Positions 25,856-35,647 of a DNA stretch of 64,000 nucleotides are shown here, one piece after another; position 1 is the stretch's first letter; every line of letters starts with the position of its first letter. A program made the position numbers and the translations under genes. This DNA comes from a candidate division KSB1 bacterium (GTDB lineage: Bacteria; Zhuqueibacterota; Zhuqueibacteria; Residuimicrobiales; Krinioviventaceae). The notes beneath the pieces were generated by a model, which was not told the origin of the DNA, made no database searches, and was given only the letters and a program-made list of their open reading frames with translations. The DNA is taken from NCBI GenBank assembly GCA_034521575.1, contig JAXHMJ010000005.1, forward strand, positions 2,356,001-2,420,000. The letters run 5' to 3'.

Positions 25856-26641
25856 TTATTTGACCTTGGTGTCGCCGTAGCGGAATCCTTCCACCAGCAC
25901 TTTTTTCAGTTCAGCTGTCGACAAATCAATCTGCAGTTCTCCGCCGATCGCGATGGAAATTTGTCCGCGTTCTTCTGATACCACGATAATCATGGTATCG
26001 GAATCCTGGGACAGGGTGAGGGCTGCTTTATGCCGGGTGCCGAATTCCAGGTCGCCGTATTCTTCTTCAGAGATCGGCAGCAGACATTTAGCCGCTTCAA
26101 TCAAGTCATTTTGAATGATGACGGCGCCGTCGTGCAGGGGGGATCGGGGATTGAAAATGGAGATCAGCAAAGGTGTGGTGACTTCGGCCTGAATGCGCGT
26201 GCCGCTTTCGATAATACTGCGGATACCGGTTTCGCGCACCAGAACAATCAGGGCGCCGTAGCCTCGGTCCTGCAGCGCAACCGTGGCATCCACGACCTGA
26301 TCGATAATCCGGCTTTCGCTGATTTGTACAAAGGTTCGAACCAGTCGGCTTTGTCCGATATAGATCAACAATCTCCGGATTTCGGGCTGAAATAAAATTA
26401 CAAATGCCAAAAGCCACACCGTACGCAGGTTTTCAAAAATCCAGCCCAGGCCTTTGAGCTGCAAAAGCGGCGCCAGTGCCGAGGCCACAATCAGGATGAT
26501 CAGTCCTACCATCATCTGTACGCCGCGCGTCCCTCTGAGAAAGCGATAGAGTCGATAAATTATAAACGACATCAAGGTGATATCGACGATATCCATGATG
26601 GTGACGGGGAGAAAACCGATTTGAAACAGAGTGAATCTCAT
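25856..26641 (-). CDS. cdaA: Membrane diadenylate cyclase CdaA
   Basis: CdaA makes cyclic di-AMP from two ATP and helps control osmotic balance and wall growth. The 261-residue protein has the three N-terminal membrane helices of the YbbP/CdaA type (to about residue 85, with the FQPEIRRLL turn) and a DisA_N cyclase domain with DGA at 171-173 and GTRHKAA at 201-207. The last motif is normally RHR, and here the third residue is Lys. The first ATG matches the family N-terminus and overlaps the folP stop by four bases. The folP-cdaA order fits coupled expression. No c-di-AMP receptor is visible nearby. Confidence 0.93.
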   Translation of the reverse strand: MRFTLFQIGFLPVTIMDIVDITLMSFIIYRLYRFLRGTRGVQMMVGLIILIVASALAPLLQLKGLGWIFENLRTVWLLAFVILFQPEIRRLLIYIGQSRLVRTFVQISESRIIDQVVDATVALQDRGYGALIVLVRETGIRSIIESGTRIQAEVTTPLLISIFNPRSPLHDGAVIIQNDLIEAAKCLLPISEEEYGDLEFGTRHKAALTLSQDSDTMIIVVSEERGQISIAIGGELQIDLSTAELKKVLVEGFRYGDTKVK

Positions 26642-27507
26642 AACTTGTCCACTAATAGTTTTCCGGTTATTGCATCAGTAACCCGTACTGCTCTCTGCAC
26701 GGCCTGGACATCATGTACGCGGAGGATATCTGCGCCGTTCATAATCGCAGCTACAGCTGCGGCAAGGGTACCCTCCAGACGTTCCTGCGGCGGAAGATCG
26801 AGAAGCTTTCCGATAAAGGATTTGCGCGACGGGCCGACCAGAATCGGACGGTCCAGGGTTTTGAATTCGTGCAGTCGGCGCAGTAATTCGTAATTATCTG
26901 CAACGCTTTTACCAAAGCCAATACCCGGATCGACGATCAGCTGATCCGGTTTGATGTGAAGCGCCAGCAGATCATCGATGTGTTTCTGCAGAAGCGCGAT
27001 TATATCATGAACCACGTCCGTGTACTGCGGGTTTTTCTGCATGCTGCGAGGGTCGCCCTGCATATGCATGAGCACCACTCCGGCCCCGGTTTCCGCTGTT
27101 AGAGGAATCATATCCGGATCGAGACGGCAGGCGCTGATGTCATTAATGATATCAGCGCCGGATTGAATGGCTGCTTTTGCCACTGCCGATTTGGTCGTAT
27201 CTATGGAGATCGGACAATCCAGTTTTACGCGCAATGCCCGGATCACCGGAATGGTGCGGTTCAGTTCTTCCGCTTCAGACACCGGCTCCGCGCCGGGACG
27301 GGATGACTCGCCGCCGATATCAATCATATCGGCGCCCCGGGCATGCATATCAAGGGCATGCTGAACAGCACGGTCAATGTTGGCATAGGCGCCGCCGTCG
27401 GAAAAACTGTCCGGTGTGACGTTCAGCACCCCCATAATCAGGGTGCGCGTCCCGATGCTGATGGATCGGGACGCGCAGGACCAGGTATATGTAGAGGTGC
27501 GTGTCAT
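26638..27507 (-). CDS. folP: Dihydropteroate synthase
   Basis: FolP joins dihydropterin pyrophosphate to p-aminobenzoate in folate synthesis. The 289-residue protein has the family marks in order: LIMGVLNVTPDSFSDGG, DIGGESSRPGA, ISIDTTKSAVA, DIINDIS, LMHMQG, VDPGIGFGKS, LVGPSRKSFIG and the closing RVHDVQAVQRA. The start ATG shares a base with the ftsH stop (TAATG). It is the fourth gene in the tilS-hpt-ftsH-folP-cdaA run, an order common in many bacteria. Confidence 0.96.
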   Translation of the reverse strand: MTRTSTYTWSCASRSISIGTRTLIMGVLNVTPDSFSDGGAYANIDRAVQHALDMHARGADMIDIGGESSRPGAEPVSEAEELNRTIPVIRALRVKLDCPISIDTTKSAVAKAAIQSGADIINDISACRLDPDMIPLTAETGAGVVLMHMQGDPRSMQKNPQYTDVVHDIIALLQKHIDDLLALHIKPDQLIVDPGIGFGKSVADNYELLRRLHEFKTLDRPILVGPSRKSFIGKLLDLPPQERLEGTLAAAVAAIMNGADILRVHDVQAVQRAVRVTDAITGKLLVDKL

Positions 27508-29548
27508 TAATCCGTTTTATCAGACTTTTGGGAATCCGTGTTTTTTGTTTTTGGGGAAGCGGTTGATGCTTTAGCGCCGGTTTTTTTCTGTTTGCGTTTT
27601 GTGGATTTGTTGTTTTTGACCGGCGGCAGTTTTTCTCCGGCCAGGATTTTATCGATTTCTTCACCGTTCAGATACTCGCGTTCGAGCAGTTCTTTGGTGA
27701 GTCGGTGCAACGTATTGAGATTATCATCGAGTAATTTAATGACATCTTTTTCCGCTTCATCAATGAGTTTGCGCACTTCTTTGTCGATGATTTGTGCAGT
27801 GGCTTCGGAATAATCGCGGTGCTGGGAGATTTCCCGGCCCGAAAGATCTCTTCCTGTTTTTCGCCATAGGTGAGGGGACCCATCACATCGCTCATGCCCC
27901 ATTCGCACACCATTTTACGCGAGAGCTCTGTGGCTTTGCGGATATCATCGCCGGCGCCGGTGGTCATTTCGTTGAATACGATTTTTTCAGCGCCGCGGCC
28001 GCCGAGGAGCTGCCGGAGCATGGCCAGGCAATAGGTTTTTGAATAATTGTGTTTCTCGTCTATCGGCAGGGTCATGGTGGCCCCGAGCGCGCGGCCGCGC
28101 GGGATAATCGTGACTTTGTGGATGGGGTCCGCGCCCGGCGTCAGCTTGGCAACCAGTACATGTCCGGCTTCGTGATATGCCGTGCTCTCTTTTTCTTTTT
28201 CACTGATCAGCATGCTGCGCCGTTCCGTGCCCATGACCACTTTATCTTTGGCCTCTTCGAAATCGACCATATACACTTTTTTCTTGTTTTTCCGCGCTGC
28301 GAGCAAGGCGGCTTCGTTCACCATATTGGCCAGGTCCGCTCCGGAAAATCCGGGGGTGGCCTTGGCCAGCACCTTGAGATCGAGATTTTTGGCGACCGGT
28401 ATGTTTTGAGTGTGGACACGCAAAACACCTTCGCGTCCGCGTACATCGGGACGATCCACAACGATCTGCCGGTCAAAGCGTCCCGGCCGCAGCAGCGCGG
28501 AATCCAGAACGTCCGGCCGGTTGGTGGCTGCAATGAGAATAACCCCTTCATTGGACTCGAATCCGTCCATTTCAGTCAGCAGCTGATTCAGAGTTTGCTC
28601 GCGTTCATCATGACCGCCGCCGAGTCCGGCGCCGCGGTGCCGGCCCACTGCATCCAGTTCGTCGATGAAAATAATGCAGGGTGCATTGCGTTTGCCCTGT
28701 TCGAACAAATCGCGCACACGCGAGGCGCCGACTCCGACAAACATTTCGACAAAATCCGCTCCCGACATGCTGAAAAACGGCACACCGGCTTCACCGGCGA
28801 TGGCTTTGGCGAGCAGAGTTTTCCCGGTTCCGGGAGGTCCGAGCAGCAGCGCGCCTTTGGGGATTTTGCCGCCCAGTTTCTGAAATTTTTCCGGTTCTTT
28901 TAAGAAATCAATGATCTCGCCCAGTTCGGTCTTGGCCTCGTCGGCGCCGGCTACATTTTCAAATGTGACTTTGGGATAATTCTCGTTAAACAGTTTGGCG
29001 CGTGATTTTCCGAAATTGAAAATGCCTTTCTGACCGCCTCCGCCGGCATTCATGCGCCGGATCAGATAAACCCAAAAGCCGATGAGAAGGATCCAGGGCA
29101 GAGCGGTGAGCAAATAATTCCAGACGCCGGGATTATCTTCTTTGATATTGATTTCTACATTATAATCAGTGCGCCAGCTCTCCAGCGTCGAATACTCCGG
29201 CGCTGTGGTTAAAACCACTTTGAACTGCTGTGCTGCTGCCTCCTCCTGTGTTTCTGACGGCGGGGTATCTGTGGTTTGTTGAGCGGCAGGCTGTACCGTC
29301 TGGCCGGTGATGACGTTGTTTTTAATATCTATTTTTCGAATATCACCGGATTCCATGAGGTTCATGAATTGATTATAGGTCAGATCCTCCTGTCTGCCCC
29401 GGTTGTCGCTGAACTGCTGAGAAATCAGCAGCGCTACAATGAATAAACCGATCCAGAACAGCAGTGAACGCGAGGCTTTGCCCCATTGGGGGCCTTGCGG
29501 CTTTTGATTCTGATTTTTAGAGTCTTTTTTCTGATTGGGTTGAAGCAT
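27507..29548 (-). CDS. ftsH: ATP-dependent zinc metalloprotease FtsH, with a one-base frameshift
   Basis: FtsH is a membrane-bound AAA protease that unfolds and degrades misfolded or short-lived proteins. From the ATG at 29548 (MLQPNQKK; the longer upstream reading is not family-like) there are two membrane helices, Walker A GPPGTGKT, Walker [12 protein letters not shown], the second region of homology [21 protein letters not shown] and the zinc site HEAGH. After [10 protein letters not shown] the frame is lost. The rest ([22 protein letters not shown] to the end) lies in another frame. Adding one T between 27840 and 27841 (complement strand) restores EIFLGREIS exactly. Because ftsH is usually essential, a sequencing or assembly error is the simplest reading. 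The C-terminal tail is lysine-rich. Confidence 0.9.
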
Positions 29549-29567
29549 AATAGTGATCCAGTTTTTA

Positions 29568-30119
29568 TTAATCCATAACATAAATATCCGGCAGATTACG
29601 CAGTATCTGCTTGTGATCCAGTCCAAAGCCCACGACAAAATCGTTGGGTATTTCAAAACCGACATAATCCACATTAAAGTCCAGTTTGGCCACCTCTTTT
29701 TTGAACAGCAGAGAGGCAAACTTTATGGATGCCGGCTGCCTTTCGGACAGATGCTTTTTTAAAAAGGTGACTGAAAGACCTGTATCGACGATATCTTCCA
29801 CGATCAGAACATCTCTGCCTTTGAGGTCGGCATTGATATCCTTGATCATCTGCACGTCACCGGATGAAATTTTTTCATCCCCATAGCTGGAAATTTTTAA
29901 AAAATCAATCTCAACGTCCAGCTCAATGTTACGCACCAGGTCGGCAATAAAAATAAAACTGCCGTTCAGTATACCAATGATAATGGGTATTGTTCCCCGG
30001 TAATCCCGGGTGATTTCCCGGCCGAGTTCTCGGGTACGTTTTTGAATGTCCTCGTGAGACAGCAGACAGCGAAATGATTGATCGTGGACAACTTTTTCAA
30101 ATTCAGATTTTTCGTTCAA
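29568..30119 (-). CDS. hpt: Hypoxanthine phosphoribosyltransferase
   Basis: The 183-residue purine-salvage enzyme joins hypoxanthine or guanine to PRPP. It has the N-terminal [14 protein letters not shown] segment, the [13 protein letters not shown] strand-loop, [12 protein letters not shown] as the flexible loop and [13 protein letters not shown] as the PRPP-binding motif, then the [16 protein letters not shown] end. Its start overlaps the tilS stop by 17 bases and ftsH follows after 19 bases. The tilS-hpt-ftsH order is widely conserved. Confidence 0.95.
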   Translation of the reverse strand: MNEKSEFEKVVHDQSFRCLLSHEDIQKRTRELGREITRDYRGTIPIIIGILNGSFIFIADLVRNIELDVEIDFLKISSYGDEKISSGDVQMIKDINADLKGRDVLIVEDIVDTGLSVTFLKKHLSERQPASIKFASLLFKKEVAKLDFNVDYVGFEIPNDFVVGFGLDHKQILRNLPDIYVMD

Positions 30120-31494
30120 TGTCGAGTTCCAGTTTTAAATACAAAGTGGTTGACGGCGTGACTTTGTACCGATCATCCAGTCGGTATCCGCAAATCCATA
30201 CAATGCCGGTTTTGCATTCGAGGATCGGAATGAAAGACCGCTCGTACCGGTTTACTTTTTCATCAATAAAAAAATCCGATATTGATTTTGATCCGCTTCC
30301 ATTAACCGGATAAAAACGATCGGACGGCTTGTACGATCTTACCTGCACCGGCGCCAAAAACGAATCTGCATCGATATATTCTATCAAATTGTTGGAATGA
30401 TGCCAATCCGGGGTATCCTTAACTTTACTGATGTGCAGAGTATATCCATTCCATAGAGAAAAACAGCCTGTGGCAGCCGGCAGGGTCATATGATGGTATG
30501 TCGTATCCAGATGACCCACAATAAGAGTCTTGGCGGTTTTGTAAAACGAAATATCGCTGATTTTCAGTCGGCCGCTGCTGTGTTTCGACACGATAAATTG
30601 TTCAATTGATGTGAGGTTTCGTTGGTTGAGCAGATTCGGATTGTACCCCAGTTCAATCAAACAATAACGCAACATAATTTTTTGTAAAGATTTAAGATAC
30701 GTTAAAAATTGCTTAATATCAAGAATAATTTTGTCAGGTTCCCGGCGCACGATACATGTTTTCAGGGCGTTTTCGGCCTCTTTATCGAGATATGTTGTGG
30801 TTTCCGCGGCATGACCGGCCAAGTTCGCGAGCGCCGTAATCACGCCGGGATTGAATTCTTTTTGCAGCAGGGGTAACAGCACGTGCCTTGTTTTGTTTCG
30901 TTTAAATGTGATATCGCGGTTGCTGTGATCCGTTCTGTATAGAATATTTTGTTGTTTTGCAAATCGTTCAATCTCATTGCGTTCCGCAAAGAGTAATGGG
31001 CGAATGTAGCGATCGCGGTGAACCGGGATCCCGCATAATCCGCGGATTCCGGTTCCCCGGCATATCCGGTCCAACAGGGTTTCGGCCTGATCGTTTACAT
31101 TATGAGCGGTGGCGATTTTGTTGGCATTCAGCTGGTTTGCGGTTTTTTCAAAAAACGCGTAACGGCATTCGCGGGCTGCGGTTTCCAGCGACTGACCGCT
31201 GTTTTGTGCATAGTGGTTCACATCAACACGCTCCGTTGCCAACGGAATCGCATGGCGTTCGCATAGGTCCCGCACCCATTGTTCGTCGGCATCCGAGTCT
31301 GCGCCGCGCAATTGATGATTCAAATGCAGCACGGATAGCTGTAAATTCCATTTTACGCGAGATTGGAGAAAAAGTTCGAAAAGAACCATTGAATCCACAC
31401 CGCCGGATACCGCAATCAGGATGTGATCGTCCTGTGTTATCAGGTCGTATGTGTGAATAAATTGTTGGAACTGATCCAATAATGAATGACTCAT
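30103..31494 (-). CDS. tilS: tRNA(Ile)-lysidine synthase
   Basis: TilS changes the wobble cytidine of the minor isoleucine tRNA to lysidine, so the tRNA reads AUA. The 463-residue protein has the PP-loop ATP site ILIAVSGGVDSMVL near residue 27, the HLNHQLRG segment, ATAHNVNDQAETLL, RGTGIRGLCGIP and the RPLLFAERNEIERF stretch. Its C-terminal part has the two beta-rich domains of the long TilS form (YKPSDRFYPVNGSGSKSISDFF). It is the first gene of the operon and diverges from rfaE2. Confidence 0.95.
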   Translation of the reverse strand: MSHSLLDQFQQFIHTYDLITQDDHILIAVSGGVDSMVLFELFLQSRVKWNLQLSVLHLNHQLRGADSDADEQWVRDLCERHAIPLATERVDVNHYAQNSGQSLETAARECRYAFFEKTANQLNANKIATAHNVNDQAETLLDRICRGTGIRGLCGIPVHRDRYIRPLLFAERNEIERFAKQQNILYRTDHSNRDITFKRNKTRHVLLPLLQKEFNPGVITALANLAGHAAETTTYLDKEAENALKTCIVRREPDKIILDIKQFLTYLKSLQKIMLRYCLIELGYNPNLLNQRNLTSIEQFIVSKHSSGRLKISDISFYKTAKTLIVGHLDTTYHHMTLPAATGCFSLWNGYTLHISKVKDTPDWHHSNNLIEYIDADSFLAPVQVRSYKPSDRFYPVNGSGSKSISDFFIDEKVNRYERSFIPILECKTGIVWICGYRLDDRYKVTPSTTLYLKLELDIERKI

Positions 31495-31621
31495 AATCGA
31501 TTGTTAAACACCCATGCAGACAGAATATTTCCCATATTTCTGAAATAAAATGTGTAAATTCATTTTGATCTCTAGCAAACTTTATTAACTTAATAAAAAT
31601 TCATTTCATTATCAAACAAGA

Positions 31622-32119
31622 ATGATAAAGATGACGTCTGTATCCTCCAAGATTAAAACTTTGGACGAGTTATTAAAGATTCGCAGCGAACTGAAAAAAA
31701 ACAAACTCAGAATGGTGTGGACCAACGGCTGTTACGATATTTTGCATGCCGGACATGTTTTGTATCTGCAGCAGGCTCGCGCAGCGGGTGAGGCATTGGT
31801 GGTGGGCCTGAATTCCGACGAATCGATTCGGAGAGTCAAGGGGCCGCAGCGGCCGATACTGCCGGAGGATCAGCGCGCCATTGTTCTCGCCGCGTTAGAG
31901 TGTGTGGATTATATTATTATTTTTCCGGAAGCGTCCCCGCTGGATATTATTTCAAAACTTGAACCGGATATTTATGCCAAGGGCGGAGATTACACAGTGG
32001 ATACGGTCAATCAGCCGGAGCGACGGTTAATTGAGTCCTATGGCGGCGACATCCTGCTGATACCGGGGGTTGAGGGCCTGTCCACAACTGAAATTATTCG
32101 TCGGATTCGGGAAAGTTGA
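31622..32119 (+). CDS. rfaE2: D-glycero-beta-D-manno-heptose 1-phosphate adenylyltransferase (RfaE domain II)
   Basis: The 165-residue nucleotidyltransferase makes ADP-heptose for the LPS inner core. It has the HxGH-type motif in TNGCYDILHAGHVLYLQQAR, the VVGLNSDESIRRVKGPQRPI strand and loop, and the ISTTEI-like end LSTTEIIRRIRE. E. coli fuses this part to the kinase domain (HldE). Here it stands alone, so the kinase must be elsewhere. An ATG nine bases downstream is an alternative start. It is ten bases upstream of dnaG. The gene implies a heptose-containing LPS. Confidence 0.92.
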   Translation: MIKMTSVSSKIKTLDELLKIRSELKKNKLRMVWTNGCYDILHAGHVLYLQQARAAGEALVVGLNSDESIRRVKGPQRPILPEDQRAIVLAALECVDYIIIFPEASPLDIISKLEPDIYAKGGDYTVDTVNQPERRLIESYGGDILLIPGVEGLSTTEIIRRIRES

Positions 32120-32128
32120 GGTGACAGG

Positions 32129-33916
32129 GTGAACCGGATTCCTTCTGAAATAGTCGATCAGGTGCGCACAGCCACGGATATCGTGCATGTGGTGTCCGGT
32201 TATCTGGCGTTGCGGCAGCGCGGACGCAATTATTTCGGCCTGTGTCCGTTTCACAAGGAAAAAACGCCGTCCTTCAGCGTCAATCCGGATTTGCAAATTT
32301 TTCATTGTTTCGGCTGCGGCGCCGGCGGCAATGTGTTCACATTTTTGATGAAAATGGAGGGGGTCACCTTTCCAGAGGCCGTCAAACAGCTGGCCCGGGA
32401 TGCCGGAGTCAGTCTCCCGGAAGAGGCGGACGACTTTCGGGAATACCGTGAAAAAGAAGCGCTTTTTTATGTACTGAATATGGCTGCCGATTATTTTAAA
32501 CAGAGCATCCGGGAAGACAAGGGGGCCACGGCCCGGGATTATCTGGAAAAGCGCGGCATTACCCCTGAGGATTTTGAGACATTTTCCATCGGATACGCCC
32601 CGCAGGGCTGGGACAATCTGATTAAACGGGCGGCACAGCGCTCTTTGAAAACAGAGCTTTTGGAAAAGGCGGGATTGGTGGTGCGCAACAAAGAAGGACG
32701 TTACTATGACCGATTTCGCGGCCGCATTACCTTTGCTATCAAATCCCTGAGCGGACAGGTTCTGGGATTCGGGGCGCGCCGCCTGAGCGAGGACAATTCC
32801 CCAAAGTATATCAATTCTCCGGAAAGTGAGATTTATCAAAAACGCTATATCCTTTACGGTTTGTATATGGCGCGCTCCGAGATTCGCCAGCAGGACGAAG
32901 TGGTGATCGTGGAGGGTTATACAGATTTTACCAGTCTGTGGAAATCAGGGGTCCGCAATGTTGTGGCGACCTCCGGCACAGCCCTGACTGAAGATCACGC
33001 GGTTCTGTTGCGCCGCTACACCACCAATGCGGTGATGCTGTATGATTCGGATCAGGCCGGCGCCAGCGCTGCGTTGCGCGGCGGCGATATCCTGCTGGAA
33101 AACGGTCTGGACGTCAAAGTCTGCAGCATTCCGCAGGATATGGATCCGGATGACTTTGTGCGTCAAAGCACGCCCGACGCGGTCAAGCGCACCATCAGTG
33201 AAGCCGTGCCGCTGCTGGAATTCAAGATTGCCACTCTGGAGCACAAGGGCAAGCACGGAAGCGCCACGGAGCGCGCCAATGCCACCCGGCAGATTCTGAC
33301 ATCAGTGTCTCGGGTTCATGATCCGATCCGCCGGGCGTTTTTGGTGCGGGATTTATCCGAACGCCTCAACATCGAAGAGGTTTCGTTGTGGAGCGAGATC
33401 AAAAAACTGGATCAGCAGCGCCGCGTCCGTGTGCGGCAGACGGATGAAACGCCGGAAACGGATGATTATTTTTTCAGAAAACGCGGATTGGCTGAACTGG
33501 GACTGCTGGAAGCGGTACTCAAGGATCCGGAGCTGATTCCGAAAATTATGCGCAATATCAATTTGGAGCATATTCGACACACAGAGATACGCGCTATTCT
33601 GGCCGGGCTGATGCAGGAGGATATCGATCCGCTGACGTTTCAGCCGGAACAGGTGCTGGCCCGGGTGGAAACCCCGGTCATTGCCAAACGCCTCACCCAG
33701 GTGATGATGCAGGAGGACTCCCATCCCCGGGTTTGGGAGTTTACCCGCGATTGCATTGTCGAGCTGCAGCAGGCGATTGTGGAGGAAGAACTGGAGGACC
33801 TGGAAACAAAACTGCGTTCGACGTCCGGCGAGGATATGGCCGATATGAAAAATAAACTGGGTTATCTGGTGAATGAACGCCAAAAAATCATGAACGGAGA
33901 CTATATCACGGATTGA
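32129..33916 (+). CDS. dnaG: DNA primase
   Basis: DnaG makes the RNA primers for replication. The 595-residue protein has the CHC2 zinc finger (LCPFHKEKTPSF with FHCFGCGAGGNVF), the catalytic core starting VRNKEGRYYDRFRGRITF, the Toprim stretch VVIVEGYTDFTSLWKSG with the later LMYDSDQAGASAA acidic site, and a C-terminal helicase-binding region. The start is GTG with GAGGTGACAGG upstream. It sits between rfaE2 and the second alanine racemase, within five bases of the latter. No rpoD follows. Confidence 0.96.
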   Translation: MNRIPSEIVDQVRTATDIVHVVSGYLALRQRGRNYFGLCPFHKEKTPSFSVNPDLQIFHCFGCGAGGNVFTFLMKMEGVTFPEAVKQLARDAGVSLPEEADDFREYREKEALFYVLNMAADYFKQSIREDKGATARDYLEKRGITPEDFETFSIGYAPQGWDNLIKRAAQRSLKTELLEKAGLVVRNKEGRYYDRFRGRITFAIKSLSGQVLGFGARRLSEDNSPKYINSPESEIYQKRYILYGLYMARSEIRQQDEVVIVEGYTDFTSLWKSGVRNVVATSGTALTEDHAVLLRRYTTNAVMLYDSDQAGASAALRGGDILLENGLDVKVCSIPQDMDPDDFVRQSTPDAVKRTISEAVPLLEFKIATLEHKGKHGSATERANATRQILTSVSRVHDPIRRAFLVRDLSERLNIEEVSLWSEIKKLDQQRRVRVRQTDETPETDDYFFRKRGLAELGLLEAVLKDPELIPKIMRNINLEHIRHTEIRAILAGLMQEDIDPLTFQPEQVLARVETPVIAKRLTQVMMQEDSHPRVWEFTRDCIVELQQAIVEEELEDLETKLRSTSGEDMADMKNKLGYLVNERQKIMNGDYITD

Positions 33917-33920
33917 CAGC

Positions 33921-35103
33921 ATGAGTCAGGATGACAAACCTTTAAAATATCCGATTCATACACCGACCATTTATGAGCATGATGATATCGTGCGACCGAC
34001 GCTGGTCGAGGTGGATTTGAGCAAATTGCGGCATAATTTCAATGCCATCAAACAGCATGTGCGCCCGGCGAAAATGATGCCGGTATTAAAAGCCAATGCC
34101 TACGGACATGGTCTGGTACGGGTGGCCCGGCTGATGCAGGAGCTGGGAGCCGATGCGCTGGGCGTCGCGTTTCTGGAAGAGGGAGTGCTGCTGCGCAAAA
34201 AAGGTGTGACGTTGCCGATTCTGGTGATGGGCGGAGTGCTCGGCAATCAGGTGCCGTATTTTATCGAGCATGATCTGATGATCACCGCATCCTCGATCAC
34301 CAAGCTGAAACAGATTGATCAGGCGGCTGAGCGTTTGCAAAAAACAGCCAACGTGCATTTGATCATCTGACACCGGTATGGAGCGGATCGGCGTGCATTA
34401 TTATAACGCCGAAACGTTTATTGAAACCGCTTTGAATTGCCGTACTATTCACATTAACGGCGTGTTTACGCATTTTGCCAATGCGGATGATCAGGATTTG
34501 ACACATACGCGACTGCAGCTTGAGCGTTTTAACAAGGCCCTGTCCGTTTTCGAATCGTTCGGCGCCCCGATGCCCACGCGGCATGCCGCCAATTCCGGCG
34601 CCGTGCTGCACTTGCCCGAGGCGCAGTTTGACATGATCCGTCCCGGATTGACGTTGTACGGCGTGTATCCGTCCGGGGAGGCGCGCAAGACCGTGGATGT
34701 GAAACCCGCCCTGACCTGGAAATCACGGGTGGTTTATTTCAAAGTGATCAAGCCGGGACATCCGGTGGGATACGGATCTGCCTGGCAAAGTGATCATATG
34801 GTTCGAGCAGTTACGGTACCTGTCGGTTACGGTGACGGATATTTCCGCTCCATGTCCGGACAGGCAGAGGTGCTGATCAACGGCAAGCGCTATCCGGTGG
34901 TGGGCCGCATTTCCATGGATCAGATTGTGGTGAATCTGGAATGGGACAGCGCTTATAATGGTGATGAGGTGGTGCTGCTGGGTGAAATGAACGGACAGAC
35001 ATTGAGAGCGGAGGAACTGGCCGAGTGGGCCGGCACGATCCCTTATGAGATATTGACCAATATCAACACGCGGGTGCCGCGGGTTTATATTAATGAAGAA
35101 TAG
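33921..35103 (+). pseudogene. alr: Second alanine racemase, frameshifted
   Basis: The first part (149 codons) has the PLP lysine in MPVLKANAYGHG and ends at NVHLII followed by TGA. From 34378 another frame continues MERIGVHYYN, then HAANSGAVLHLP, HPVGYGSAWQ with the catalytic Tyr, VPVGYGDGYFR, GRISMDQIVV and a closing RVPRVYI. Removing the T at 34368 joins the halves as VHLIIDTGMERIGV, the normal racemase loop, so one extra base explains the break. The two alr genes in this window are clearly different in sequence, so this is an old paralogue, not a recent copy. Either real decay or a sequencing error is possible. Confidence 0.85.
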
Positions 35104-35105
35104 AG

Positions 35106-35180
35106 TCTTTTCGTGTGATTCGTGTATTTCGTGGTTGGTGCCCGCGAAACACGCGAAATACTCAAATAAACGAAAATAAA
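35106..35180. repeat. TTCGTG-rich spacer repeat between alr and kdgF
   Basis: The text CTTTTCGTGTGATTCGTG followed by TATTTCGTGG recurs with small changes near 45333-45358 (TTTTTCGTGTGTTTCGCG, TATTTCGTGG). A partly inverted copy (GCGAAACACGCGAAATAC) follows here. It looks like a dispersed intergenic repeat that could fold into a weak hairpin. Confidence 0.4.
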
Positions 35181-35201
35181 CTATAATACAGGAGGGGAAT
35201 C

Positions 35202-35252
35202 ATGGAGATATTTTATGAGCAGGAAAGTTATTTAATCATCTTTGGAGGTTAA
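35202..35252 (+). CDS. Possible leader peptide upstream of kdgF
   Basis: A 16-codon frame, MEIFYEQESYLIIFGG, begins at an ATG preceded by the strong ribosome site AGGAGGGG with good spacing. It ends with GGAGGTTAA, and that GGAGG is also the ribosome site of kdgF, whose ATG lies four bases past this stop. The layout suggests that translating the short frame affects kdgF translation. The peptide has no run of a single amino acid typical of attenuators. It may also be a chance frame. Confidence 0.4.
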   Translation: MEIFYEQESYLIIFGG

Positions 35253-35256
35253 ATCC

Positions 35257-35589
35257 ATGCAAAAATTTATTAAAGGCGCCACTGTAATGGTGGAGGAGTT
35301 GGGGCAGGGTGTGTCCCGGAAAATACTGGGTCATGATTCTGATCTGATGCTGGTCAAGGTTTATTTTGAAAAAGATGCTGTGGGCGCCCCGCATCAGCAT
35401 CCGCATCAACAGGTTTCGCATGTTCTTGAGGGTGAGTTTGAGGTAGCCATAGAAGGTGAAAAAGAGATATTACGTCAGGGGGACGGTTTTGTGGTTCCCT
35501 CGAATGCCAGACACGGCGTGGTTTGCCGGGAAAAAGGCATACTGCTGGATGCCTTTTCACCGATGCGTACGGATTTTATTAAAGGATGA
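35257..35589 (+). CDS. kdgF: KdgF-like cupin, unsaturated uronate ketonisation
   Basis: The 110-residue cupin matches the pectin-degradation protein KdgF over its whole length: LGQGVSRKILG, DLMLVKVYFEKDAVGAPHQHPHQQ with the metal histidines, VLEGEFEVAIEGE, GDGFVVPSNARHGV and LLDAFSPMRTDF. KdgF speeds conversion of the 4,5-unsaturated uronate monomer from pectin or alginate to its linear keto form. I chose the ATG at 35257 because GGAGG lies 8 bases upstream; a TTG 15 bases earlier has none. It precedes kdgK, which acts later in the same route. Confidence 0.9.
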   Translation: MQKFIKGATVMVEELGQGVSRKILGHDSDLMLVKVYFEKDAVGAPHQHPHQQVSHVLEGEFEVAIEGEKEILRQGDGFVVPSNARHGVVCREKGILLDAFSPMRTDFIKG

Positions 35590-35647
35590 AATTAAAGGGC
35601 AAGCGATGTTATATCAATAAACAATTGAACCAAAAACAGGGATAAAT

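Noticed and set aside
27840-27841. Programmed ribosomal frameshift in ftsH
   Set aside because: There is no slippery heptamer or following stem-loop, and the fix needs one added base. An indel or sequencing error explains it better.
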